This document shows positions 23,085 to 32,001 of a stretch of 64,000 nucleotides of DNA, one piece after another. Every line of letters begins with the position of its first letter. Positions within the stretch are counted from its first letter, which is position 1. The notes under the pieces were generated by a model. It was not told the DNA's origin, made no database searches, and worked only from the letters and a program-made list of their open reading frames with translations. Location: positions 186,814,501 to 186,878,500 of the forward strand of contig NC_060210.1 in assembly GCF_021130785.1 (NCBI RefSeq). The letters run 5' to 3'. This DNA is from Homalodisca vitripennis (Eukaryota > Arthropoda > Insecta > Hemiptera > Cicadellidae). Both the position numbers and the translations under genes were made by a program.

Positions 23085-26000
23085 ATAGACTTCAATACAA
23101 AACTAAACATACTATACTGGGAAGGAAACAGGATTTTTCAGACGTATGCCATCGTTCACTGATAAAATAGTAACACTACGTTTCGAGATCTGCAATCTGA
23201 TCTCTTCTTCAGGTAAATAGCTAACCAAACACATAATTACAAACCAGAAACGATAGACATACTAGGTACAAAAACTAGGTATAGGCATACTATACCTATA
23301 CATAATATACTATTATTACCTTGGAAAAGTTTGATTTGCGTATCCGAGGCGGTAGCGTAGGCTTTTGTCAGTTCAGATATTAGGTGGGCGATAGGGTCCG
23401 GATAGATTCTCGTCGCCCAATCCGGTAACTTCAATCCCTCATTATCCTAAATATGACATGAACTTAATGGATATTGCAGGTCACAGTAGTTACATACACA
23501 GTATATTGCATCTGTTTGTTACAGATTGTAACTAGGATTAGTGTATACTATACTTGTGTTATTTAAATGTGGGTAACCCAATGAATGTCAAGCGGTAGCA
23601 TATCACTGATTTTGAGATGATGGGGTATAAGATGCTGGCCTATAGGTCTACTGCGTCATTTACTGCGTAAGATGAATGTTAGTGAGTGAGGGCCTCCTTA
23701 ATGTTAAACATGAGAGAGTCCGCTTCCCTTTTCTCGTTTTGACTGGAAAAGCTGGGTCAGAGCTAAGCCTCCCCTCCATCAAGATGACGGAGAAAGTGCC
23801 CGCTATCCCCCCTCATGGTTGAGCAGTAGGGAGCCCCTCCACCCAACCTTGCCCATCCTGAATATCCTGTCACTCTCAAAGCAGTGCAAATGTCCTCTTA
23901 GGTCTAAGTGCAATGAGGAGGTCATTTTCAAATGTCAGTGAACATAGATAACATGTGAATTTGAACCAAGTGAAATAATTCAGTTAAACAGTGCAATGTA
24001 ATAAATATCTTACCAACAACCAGATAGCAAAAAAAATATACCTGTCACAAAGGTTAGTAGAACTAACTAGGTCCAGTCATCAAAATGTATTATTTTTTAT
24101 TCAGGTCCCTGAATTGTTTAGACTGATCGATGGATTGTGCAGTAAACTGCTGTTTCAGTGTGTTTTACCTCATCTTCTAGATACTAAGTAACTATCAATT
24201 TCTTATAAATGCATTTATTTAAAAAGAAAAATATGTAAAAATTCACTCCTAGAAAGACTTTTTTTAGCAAAGCTTATAGGCCTACAGTTAATTTCTTTCT
24301 TCCAGATTTCAACATGAAATTGACTTGTATTTAATACTGAATCGTATATTCTGTGAATATTGAATAATGTCTGTGTAAAGGTTTTGTTAATTTCTATTGA
24401 CCTATGTTCATGGTTTAGCAGTACATTGCCTCCAAAAATATATTATCTTGTTTCTTGTGTTCTTCGTAAAATTAATAAATTTTCAGCTTAATTCTTTGTT
24501 TATTATTATTTGATTGCTTCTTAACATGTAAACCACTATACATTTAGCTAATTTGAGTACTACAATTTTTTATTGTGGACTCAAATTTATTTATTTATTT
24601 TTCAAGGTGTACTTTTTTCCCTAATTAATGCCATTCTCCAGGAGCTACTTTCACTTTTTCTCCGGTGTAAAGCAAACTTTGGAAATGCTTAAGGTATTAG
24701 TTAAATCTGTTGGACTAGAATGTTTTGTACATTGGAACAAACAAATGCGCTCCTACTTCTCTGAGCAACCTGAAAATAATAAACTTTAGGAGAAGGCGAG
24801 GGGAAACTTTGGTTACCGTCAACCTATAATTGTTTTGTGCACATTAATTCCTTGCAATTAAAATTTTACAGTGATGACCATAAATTATATGTATTGTGAG
24901 TTTAAACACATGTCTGATTAAAAGTTACATGGTTGTTTTCCGTATCTGCCAAATGGCGTTCTTAGTAATCACTGTTTAAAAGCACCAAGAGCCGAGAGTA
25001 ATTTTTAGAAGACCTCCAAATTTTAAAAAATAAGCTGGTTAACACACGTGTTCCAAAATCTAATAACTATAAAAGAAATGGATGTGATCTTTGTAAAAAA
25101 AACCACGATGTGGATCATGTAAAATTATGAATTATTCTTCAAGACAATTCACAAGCCGTAATACTGGAATGGCCTGTCCTATAATTGGTAACATCGATTG
25201 TATTTCTATAAATGTAATATACCAAATTAATTGCAAGTTTTGTTCCAAAAACTATACTGGCCAAACATTTAATCATTTTAGACTTCTTATGACAGGGCAT
25301 AGGTTTGATATTTTCCATCAGGATGAAGAAAAACCCATTGGCAACACATTGTCTAGAACATAAACAAGACAAAATTTGGGGGGGGGGGTGTTTTACATTA
25401 AAGGGAATACACCAAATCACCAAATGCCACTACCATGTCCTGATTAAAATTGCAACACATTAAAATTAAAGCACTTGGAGCAATCTCGTCAAATCATTGT
25501 GAAGACCAAAAATCCATTTGGACTAAATTTAAGATAAAATAATTTTTAAAATAAATGTTATAGATTCAAAAAGTGTTTTAATTACATGTATCATTCCATT
25601 CTTTACAAAAATCAACTAGTCCAAATTCAGAAATATTTAACGTTACTTGGACTTTATCAAATTTTGTGCACAGTTTGTAACTTTATTTTTTATTGATTCT
25701 TGTTTACTTTTTATAATTTTGTTGCTATGTATTAATTGCTACGTATTTAGAACTTCCTAAAGAGGGGGTATTAAAACCCCCGAAATATACAATTAAAATT
25801 CACTCATTTTTATATACCGTTAAACTTCTTACCGCATGAATTATAGATTCCCAAATAAACCATAATGCAATCCTATAGAGGTTGTGGTCGACGAAATTGC
25901 GTGGGACGTCGTTTACTATATTTATTCCAGTAGCTCGCTGAACATATTCCACGAGGTCAGTCACGTTTCTACCATACTTTTCCTCATATTGTTCTAAAGA

Positions 26001-27222
26001 ACTGGCTTGTGCTCTTTGAAATTTTGGACATGCCGATGCATTCACGGGAATCGCCCTCTGAAACAAAATTTGTAAATAGAATATTTGGAGAAAAGTATTT
26101 GAAATAGCTTACACTAGTGGATGTGATTTTTTGCAGTATTTATGATTATAAAAATAAAATAAAATTGCATTAAACAAAGTACTCAAATTACATTATGATC
26201 TTAAATTAATGATTTTATATTTAATTTTTTGAATAATTTCCTGGTAGTTCTGGTGCGATTCATTTCAGATATTTCAGTAAATGTTATTCCAGTGAAATAA
26301 TAAAGTTTTAAATAATTTATTTCACAAATATGTTTTTAATATTTTATTAGCAATAACTTCTATTTAGACCACCAAAATAACATCATCCTCAGTTCTGTTG
26401 TTATAATGTATCACGCTACGACGTTATTTTTAAAGGATTCAAAACATTTAATTGTTTATAAGATGTCGTATATGTGTAAGAGTTTATTTTATTTATCCTA
26501 AATTATACTCCTAAATAATTATCCTCCTAAAAAATTATTATCCTAAATATTTATCTTAAATATTTATTTGTTCAGGATGTTTCAATATTGTTCATATAGA
26601 CACTACAAGGCTTTGCCTCTTTTTCACATAACGAATTCGGTAAGTTTCTAGCGTACATAGCGTACCACTACGGTTGACTCGAGATAACGGAATCAGGCAA
26701 CAATAACAAGTCTGCTGCTAAGAAGGGTGTTCTTAGAGACAGCTCGCCTGCCCTGTCATTGTTAATCGTACGGAAATCACTTTTAAGCCATTGGTTCCGA
26801 AGCTGCGTTTGTGTTTCAGAGCCCTAACTTCTCTTTGGAAAATAAAACAATCTTTACTTTTAATATCGGACACGGCATTAGTAGTAGTTCAATTTTTCTA
26901 CAACGACATATCAATAGTTTAAAATGATTGGCAAGGTTTCTCCCTCAACTATTCGTAATACGTGGGTAATAATAATGATCTGGATTTTGATCATTTCTTT
27001 TACAGCGAACAAAACCAACTTTTTATGATTCCACTTTCTCTTGCCAGCATTCAAAATTTGCCAGAAAATACTTATAAAATGTAAAATCACTGAACGCTAA
27101 CGTAGAGCGTGGCTGCTGCTTGAGTGGGTGACCGCTGAGCGATCCTGTCCTTGATAGTAGCCTGCCTGCCTGGCCATTAATGCTATTAAGCCGTTGGTCC
27201 GTTCAATTACTTAAAATTAGCT

Positions 27223-27283
<61 letters not shown>

Positions 27284-30200
27284 ATTAAAGCCAGCAGACC
27301 CTTGTGTGTTCCTTGTAGGTGCGAAAGACTGGGACGAGTTGCCACAGCAAGCCGCTGTTCCACACTGGTAACCTCTGGGAGGGAACAGACCCGCCAGGAG
27401 CAGCTTGGCGGTCATGACCAGTAATAGATGTCACTGATAACGTACCTATTACTCTCGCCAACAGTTTCGTTGCTTCAATGTAATAACTAAGTGATATATT
27501 TAAAGCCACCGTACCCTTGTGTGTTCCTTGTAGTTGCGGAAGACTGGGACGGGTTGCCACAGCAAGTCGCTGTTCCACACCTGGTAACCTCTGGGAGGGA
27601 ACAGACCCGCCAGGAGCAGCTCGGCACTCATGACTAGTCGGGACTCGTCCTTAGTGTAAGCCATCACCTGCTCTGGGAGGTAATATTGGCTAATAAACCC
27701 ATCGTATAAAGATCGGATTCTCTTTCCCAATCTGTGCATTTGAAGTCGGCCTTTCTAGAAAAAAAATGTTAAGGAAGTCTTTTAATTTAGGTCTTTTGTT
27801 TATAAACATTCAATGTAAAATTTACTATAAAATCCAAGAACTGCAACCTTTTATGTTTCTGTTTCTAATATATTTAAAACGTAATTAAAATGTAGAAATA
27901 TTATGTCAGTAATGAATATATTATTTAAGCTTTATAATAACCAAATCGATGTCAGTAAATGTGTTTTATAATTAAACTGAAATATGCGAATCTATCCTAA
28001 GTATATAAGCATATTCTTAGTGTACTTACAAATGGAATAAAAGCGAGAACGTTAGAAAACTATGTGCCAATAATGGAGATTCTATTTTCCTGCAGTTATA
28101 AAATGGAAAACATTTAGGAAAGTTGCATGCTGAGAAGCTTAAAAAGCAACTGTGAACAAAAAGGATGGCCGGATCTCGAGCATTTAGTATCTTTACAAGA
28201 ATATATTGTATATGATTAGTATACACCTTTTATGAGAGAATGTCTAACTTTTGAGGAAGAGGAGTGGTTCTATCCTTGAAACGTATGTACTATTCTTTCA
28301 CCATGTAATTAGAAAGACGTCCATCAAATAATTTCAAATCATTCATTGTAAATTACCAGTGAAAATCCAGATGGAATTGAACAGTTTCCTACTCTGGAAA
28401 AGTTTAGTTTATTATGAACTAGTTCAATTTGATTGGTTTATACTCTATTGGAAAAATTTAAATAAAATAAAATGAAATGTAGAATTTTACAATTAAATCT
28501 TAATAGTTAACATTTCCTAAAGAAAATTTAAAATGTTTCAAGTTGGAGATAAAGGACACAGTGTTGGAGACAGTTTTTATCTAATCTAGACACTATCAGT
28601 TGAGCGCTCTAAGGTCATATTCTTTGGAATAAATTTCAAACTTTATCATAAAGGGACATTGTAATGCAGGTGATGTTCTCTTTTTGTCCCTAGGAATAGA
28701 AAGTTCCCAAAGACATTTATTATTCTGATCTATATTCATCATTAATGCTTATTTTGACACTTATACAAAATTAAAAAGCAAAACAATAAGGAATGGGTGG
28801 TTCTATTTTGCGAGAAGTAAGAATGAAGTAATAAAGAACATCTTCCTAAATGACTTGCAAATTATGACGACTACGAAGCCTTTGGAGGCGATTTTGTTTC
28901 AAGAGACAGGTCTCTTTCTAGATTGAATTTCCGCAATAGTAGTCACTAGAGATAAAAATCAAAATGCTTAACCGTTGAAAGGCTTATAAAGAAATGCTGT
29001 TAATTATGCACACAAGCATTGTTAACATAGACTCAGAAAGACAAAGCATGTTTGTTGTATTAATGCTAGCAGTTCTGTGAAATTCCGTTATGAAAGAAAA
29101 AGCGAATTAGATAGAGAACTTAACTGAAATAAAATTGCTAAAAAGTATCAAATTGCATTTCTTGCATTTTCTTTTAAAATATTCTTCGATCTGAATAGTT
29201 CTAAATTCGCTAGAATGAAAAAATGATGACGACGGAGACTTGATCGGGATGGGAAGATTTAATAGGAGGGCCAGATTCTCCATTGTCAGGAATAATACAC
29301 CATACAAAATATTTTATAGTTATTATTGAAAAAAATGATGGCTTGATAATACTTAATAAGAGGCACACAATTTTAAATGCAACTAATACCAATATTGACG
29401 AATTTTCGTATGAGATGTTTTCGCTGTAACTTTTCGCTGGTTTTAGTCTTTTCTTTGTCAGGCGCTTAGAAAAAAGATTAATATTGGAGATAACGCCCAA
29501 AAATTGGGAATCCTTTTGTTCTTCAAATTTCCATTCTGGCCTAGGAAAAACATAAGTTTTATGTATTTTCCAAGACATCAATTGGAGTTCACAAAGAATT
29601 ATCAAGAGATAATGTGGAATTAGGGATTCATCCCGGGTCTAGTATGTATTTGCCATTAGAATTTGAATACATTGTTTTGTTAGTTTGTTTTTGAAAACTA
29701 ACAGGAACATTTCGAATACTTGGTATCCCTAAGTAACACACAACAACAAAACAACACTTATTATTATGGACCGACAGGTTCTTCTTAAAATTGTGTTATT
29801 GTCAGTTTCTTCTTCTGTCCGTCTGTCTAATTATCCATTCCCCTGTGTGGCAATTCTTGAAAGTAATGTCTCAAAATACTTCTCCGTATGTTCTTCTTAG
29901 ATGATTGACGGCTGATAATTTTTTTGTTGAACTTTAACAAAGATGGGAGATGGAACAATTTCTTTTGTGTCAGTCTGTATCTCTGCACGATATCTCCAGA
30001 ACGACTAACCTGTAAGTTTTAAAATTTACGAATTCTGTAGGTTGCGCTTATAAAACATAAAAAACATCGGGTTTCTTTATGGTGTATTTAACTCCTGGGA
30101 TTTTATAAGCATTATCAAATATATTTACACTTTTCTTAAACCATGGTGTCAACAAGAAAATCGCTGAATACACAAACTTGTAAGCAAACTGACCAGAATC

Positions 30201-32001
30201 AAATTACTTAACATGAGCCATAGTAACACATGTAGCATGTAACTATCTGAATACAAGAAGGAGTAAACTTTAAATTTTCCACGAAACCTCAGAAATGCCA
30301 GCTCTATCCGTGCAAAGTTTAAAGGTGGCCGCTTGTCAATATCAAGGATCAAATGATGGAGAAATGTTAAAGCTGAGGCCATTCGGTGATTTTTGTGAGT
30401 TTCAGTCAACATCTTTGGCTTTCTACAACATTCACTTACAAAACCATCATTTGTCTTTGGCAACTAACAGTAGGTTTCCAAACACTTAATATCCTTAAGT
30501 AAAACTAAATAACACTTATTATTGAGTACGGACAGCTTCTTCTCAAAACAGTTTTGTTGTCTGTTCGTTTTTCTGTTTTCTCCGGCACATTCTCCGATAG
30601 ATTTCTACTGCACTATTTCCATCTGCATACAGGAAACGCATTACACTCCCCAATTTAAAATGTGGGAGGAGAATCAATAGAGGCGTCCATGTTTATGCGA
30701 CTGCAGTTCATCAAAAACTGACTATTTGAACTGGGCAGTGACACTGTCTGGTCTTCAGGATTGAAAAAAGCGGCCCTTGAAGCTAATCACAAACTTAGAG
30801 ACATCTAAATATATCATAACACTCAAGACATTTCCAAAATACATGCTTATACGTTTATATTCATTATTTCTTATACCAAAAGACATTGACAGAACTCACA
30901 TTGGTCAGCTGTCCCGGGCCATAAGGCCAAGTGTTGGTGTCGTTGACCGGGTAACACAATGGCATAGCGACCGAGAAGTCAGATGCCCGATTACCGTGAC
31001 GGGCCACCTAAAAGTAAAAAATATCAACTTTAAAATATTAAAATTAAAAAAAACAAAAATGTAATTTATTTTTTTTTAATTTAAAATGTTAATTAATATT
31101 TTTAATTTTATTCTAACTAATAGAAAGTTCATAGAAGTTATTTCCTTACTATAAAAGATCTTTTTTCAAACTGTTACGCATAAAATTACTTGGCTTTATT
31201 CAACTACGTAGTATACCTAATTTTCTTGAGGTACAAGATGTGATTATAAATTAATTACTTGGCGCAATATATAACATATTAAAAAATCACACCTTTCTAA
31301 TAGTCATATTTAGCGATGATAGTAGCTCGACTATGTCAGTGGAAACAGTATCAAAGAAAGGGGTGGGGAGTTCTTAGCTCTAACTTTACTAGTAAAATAA
31401 AATATTCTAACCCTGTTCTCCAATTACAAACGGGAACTTTTTCCATGTAATTCTGAGCTCCCTATAATTACTGTAATTCCATCCAAAAGATTGTTGAGCC
31501 TACAATAATTTCAAAAATATTAAGGCACATAAGCTATATTCAATTAAGTTATTATTTCTTTTTTATAAATTACAACGTTACTTTAGATCAGTGATTTACT
31601 GTTTCATGTTTACGAGTAAGTTTCTCGATCCAAGTTCAGTATATTGCACTTTTAATGACACTCGTAATTCGTACAATGCGCAAGAAAAACGTTCAACTAT
31701 TTATCTACAAGTAAACTAATTAAACATTCATACAAAGAAATTATGCAATACTTATTTTTCAACTTGAACAATTCTATCATTACTGCAATAACGAGTTGTA
31801 GCGATGTAGAAGCTCTAGATCCTTTGGTGATGACAGCATTGGACGTTGTGGAATTTGTTATTTCAATGCTGTTGTTGAAACTTTTGGAATGGAAAGTTGC
31901 GACTGGCTCTTTGTTAAGTTGATAGGCTCCCCATAAAACTGTAAACGTTGTAATGTACAGCCAGAACCAGTGTCTTTCCATATCTGGCTTCTTTCTGATT
32001 T
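17833..32001 (-). CDS. Gene A: secreted histidine acid phosphatase, 7 coding exons, 428 aa
   Basis: Coding exons on the minus strand, in order: 31784-31981, 30900-31007, 27515-27754, 25833-26057, 23320-23446, 20684-20901, 17833-18003. The joins are in frame and give 428 residues, close to the ~400 usual for prostatic or venom-type acid phosphatases. These enzymes hydrolyse phosphomonoesters at acid pH through a phosphohistidine intermediate. Seen here: an N-terminal hydrophobic leader, nucleophile motif VARHGNR, WPYGPGQLTN, SRLVMSAELLLAGLFPP, Cys near ACPKF, the proton-donor block FHDGT, and a C-terminal PGCDSPCDF Cys cluster. Oddities: RHGNRAS lacks the Pro of the usual RHG-x-R-x-P, and the Asp before the second Arg (family D-R-T-x-M-S-A) is replaced (ESRLVMSA). 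It is the most diverged of the three paralogs. No close AATAAA was found downstream. A 5'-UTR intron acceptor seems to end at 32002. Confidence 0.88.
18473..19040 (+). repeat. tRNA-headed SINE-like copy
   Basis: Begins GCTCTGTGGTATAGTGGTAG then CATACTGGCTCG, an A-box-type tRNA head resembling tRNA-Gly. The 3' part (CTACACCCAACTTTACCCAT, GAATATTCTGTCAC, GGTCCTTTTAGGACTAA) matches the copy at 23590-23925. Located in gene A intron 6. Confidence 0.55.
19568..19806 (+). repeat. 5S rRNA-like SINE (SINE3 type), copy 1
   Basis: 19611-19674 reads CTGAACCAAGCAACGTCGAG, CGTGGCTGCTGCTTGGATGG, GTAACCGCTGAACGAT, closely similar to the 5S rRNA internal promoter (A-box AAGCAAC-TCGGGC and C-box TTGGATGGGTGACCG). 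A shared 3' body (GCCTGCCCGGCCATTA, AAGCCGTTAGTCC) and a TAAAATAATTTTGAC tail follow. Further copies at 26660 and 27089 make this a family. Confidence 0.6.
20027..20043 (+). repeat. (TA)n microsatellite, short
   Basis: About eight TA units directly before the dispersed repeat that starts GGATCC at 20047. Confidence 0.8.
20047..20645 (+). repeat. Dispersed retroposon copy
   Basis: Begins GGATCCGACAGACTGCGCTA and ends with a variant tail CGAAGCGTGGCCGGTTCAGC + TAGT. Aligns along its length with 22319-23020 and, inverted, with 58258-59455. No coding frame. The block CATCCCTCGAGATAGTACCT is shared with 54374. Confidence 0.75.
20684..20901 (-). CDS. Gene A exon 6: HD catalytic exon
   Basis: 218 nt, phase 1 to 0. 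Acceptor TTTTCTATAG, donor AAA|GTAAGT. It encodes GEIFQEIISFMQHKVEQ, then FYLYTFHDGTIFG and KTGSALIFELHRDPQ. The His-Asp pair that donates the proton in this family is kept, but in FHDGT rather than GHDNT or GHDYT. A mariner element begins 45 bp upstream of its acceptor. Confidence 0.92.
20947..21898 (-). mobile_element. mariner-family element, internally deleted (952 bp)
   Basis: Terminal inverted repeats TACAGGGTTTGTCCGGAAAG (20947) and its complement ending at 21898, about 30 bp with one mismatch, flanked by TA target duplications (20945-20946 and 21899-21900). At 952 bp it is shorter than the usual ~1.3 kb. It lies in gene A intron 5, its left end 45 bp from the exon 6 acceptor. Inside is a broken transposase. 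Confidence 0.92.
21020..21700 (-). pseudogene. mariner transposase pseudogene
   Basis: From ATG at 21700-21698 the N-terminal part reads KLSKSATETFDITKQAYPD (helix-turn-helix domain), continuing with frameshift through DLAGRPSSS and LNLTKSVVHEI. The frame then jumps to NSYLTKASIPTLQQPPYSPD and FLFPRLKRPMKGKHFE. The central part holding the first two catalytic Asp residues is deleted, and the third (usually in DLAPCD) is replaced in DVAPGLF. It cannot be active. Confidence 0.9.
22319..23020 (+). repeat. Dispersed retroposon copy with intact tail
   Basis: Starts GGATCCGGCAGACTGCGCTA and ends GTGTGCGAAGCCGCGGGCAA + CTGCTAGT at 23020. Homologous to 20047-20645. The (TA)n tract starts immediately after the tail. 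Confidence 0.75.
23021..23082 (+). repeat. (TA)n microsatellite
   Basis: About 31 TA units joined to the GCTAGT end of the retroposon copy. Confidence 0.95.
23180..23212 (-). ncRNA. Hammerhead-like motif with perfect stem
   Basis: Minus strand: CTGAAGA, one A, GAGATC, loop AGATTGCA, GATCTC, GAAAC. The 6-bp stem is perfect and abuts GAAA. One unpaired A after CTGAAGA departs from the canonical hammerhead. The flank GGAAACAGGATTTTTCAGAC (about 23126) is shared with sites near 43198 and 54692. Confidence 0.4.
23320..23446 (-). CDS. Gene A exon 5
   Basis: 127 nt. Acceptor ATATTTAG, donor AAG|GTAATA. It encodes DNEGLKLPDWATRIYPDP, ending TQIKLFQ plus one base of the next codon (phase 0 to 1). 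Same length as in genes B and C. Confidence 0.9.
23590..23925 (+). repeat. SINE-like copy related to 18473
   Basis: Contains CAAGCGGTAGCATATCACTG at its head and CCACCCAACCTTGCCCATCC, GAATATCCTGTCAC and GTCCTCTTAGGTCTAAGTGC at its 3' part, all matched at 18473-19040. Confidence 0.55.
23926..25032. other. Part of gene A intron 4, nothing recognised
   Basis: AT-rich intron sequence. No exon-like block or transposon ends seen. Confidence 0.4.
25033..25537 (+). pseudogene. Penelope-like element fragment (GIY-YIG endonuclease end)
   Basis: Plus-strand blocks in order across frameshifts: KLVNTRVPKSNNYKRNGCDL with CKK, ACPIIGN, NVIYQINCKFCSKNYTGQT (GIY-YIG-like core preceded by a C-x2-C), MTGHRFD, then LEQSRQIIVKTKNPFGLN, matching the P-x-GLN end typical of Penelope-like elements. 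Stops separate the blocks. Located in gene A intron 4. Confidence 0.65.
25757..25786 (+). ncRNA. Hammerhead-like hairpin downstream of Penelope fragment
   Basis: CTAAAGA, GGGGGT, ATTAA, AACCCCC, GAAAT: a perfect G:C stem directly between a CUGANGA-like and a GAAA element, 220 bp after the Penelope-like reading frame. It differs from the hammerhead core by G to A in CUG. Confidence 0.4.
25833..26057 (-). CDS. Gene A exon 4
   Basis: 225 nt, 75 codons, phase 0/0. Acceptor TTTGTTTCAG, donor GCG|GTAAGA. It encodes RAIPVNASACPKFQRAQ, then ALWFIWESIIHA. It is nine codons longer than the gene B counterpart, the extra length lying in the segment before WES. Confidence 0.9.
26660..26860 (+). repeat. 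5S-like SINE, diverged copy
   Basis: Aligns to the 19568 copy: CAGGCAACAATAACAAG...CTGCTGCT, GCTCGCCTGCCCTGTCATT, TTTTAAGCCATTGGTTCC, GGAAAATAAAACAATCTTTAC. The 5S-like C-box is eroded. Confidence 0.45.
27089..27205 (+). repeat. 5S-like SINE, copy 3
   Basis: CTGAACGCTAACGTAGAGCG, TGGCTGCTGCTTGAGTGGGT, GACCGCTGAGCGAT, then CCTGCCTGCCTGGCCATTAA and AAGCCGTTGGTCC. Same order as 19611. Truncated at its 3' end. In gene A intron 3. Confidence 0.55.
27226..27280 (+). repeat. (TA)n microsatellite
   Basis: About 27 TA units between a 5S-like SINE and the exon 3 partial duplicate. Confidence 0.95.
27283..27436 (-). pseudogene. Partial duplicate of gene A exon 3
   Basis: Nearly identical to the 3' part of exon 3 plus donor-flanking intron (27497-27636), about 210 bp away. 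It encodes KLLLAGLFPPRGYQ, then after a 1-nt deletion VWNSGLLWQLVPVF and TYKEHTR in another frame. The donor position is still GT (AGG|GTCTGC). The frameshift and lack of a recognisable 5' half and acceptor make it a dead copy. Upstream (27437-27500) a reading frame with SYYIEATKLLARV weakly resembles SQYYLPEQVMAY of exon 3. Confidence 0.85.
27515..27754 (-). CDS. Gene A exon 3
   Basis: 240 nt, 80 codons, phase 0/0. Acceptor TTTTTTCTAG, donor AGG|GTACGG. It encodes KGRLQMHRLGKRIRSLYDGF, then SRLVMSAELLLAGLFPPRGY, ending KEHTR. The family block (D-R-T-x-M-S-A, phosphate-binding Arg) appears as ESRLVMSA: Arg kept, preceding Asp lost. Identical length to gene B exon 3. Confidence 0.92.
27755..30099. 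other. Gene A intron 2, mostly featureless
   Basis: AT-rich. A 131-codon minus frame (29210-29605) has no family resemblance. Dispersed repeat block at 29690-29870 pairs with 30460-30600. Confidence 0.4.
30100..30899. other. Part of gene A intron 2 with a dispersed repeat pair
   Basis: A block at 30460-30600 (AACACTTATTATTGAGTACG, TTCTTCTCAAAA, TCTGTTCGTTTTTCTG) matches 29730-29830 in the same orientation. Old duplicated repeat, no coding. Confidence 0.45.
30900..31007 (-). CDS. Gene A exon 2: catalytic RHG exon
   Basis: 108 nt between acceptor TTTTAG and donor GTGAGT. It encodes VARHGNRASDFSVAMPLCYP, then NDTNTWPYGPGQLTN. It carries the nucleophilic His and flanking Arg. Phase 0 at both ends, matching gene B exon 2 (105 nt). 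Confidence 0.92.
31176..31310 (+). repeat. Repeat block flanking gene A exon 1 (copy 1)
   Basis: Blocks CGTAGTATACCTAATT, TTAATTA-TTGG and CCTTTCTAA-TGTCATATTTA recur in the same order at 32190-32310, so copies lie on both sides of exon 1. Diverged and non-coding. Confidence 0.45.
31784..32001 (-). CDS. Gene A exon 1 (leader; ATG at 31981)
   Basis: Coding from ATG at 31981-31979 to the donor GCA|GTAATG after 31784 (66 codons). It starts MERHWFWLYITTFTVLWGAY, a signal peptide, followed by an Asn/Ser/Thr-rich linker with several possible N-glycosylation sites, and ends SLQLVIA, the first beta strand that leads into RHG. The sequence TTATTTTCAG just upstream (acceptor, exon from 32001) implies a spliced 5' UTR. 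Confidence 0.8.

Noticed and set aside
29210..29605. 131-codon frame in gene A intron 2 as an exon or nested gene
   Set aside because: No family resemblance, AT-biased, no splice context matching the phosphatase genes.
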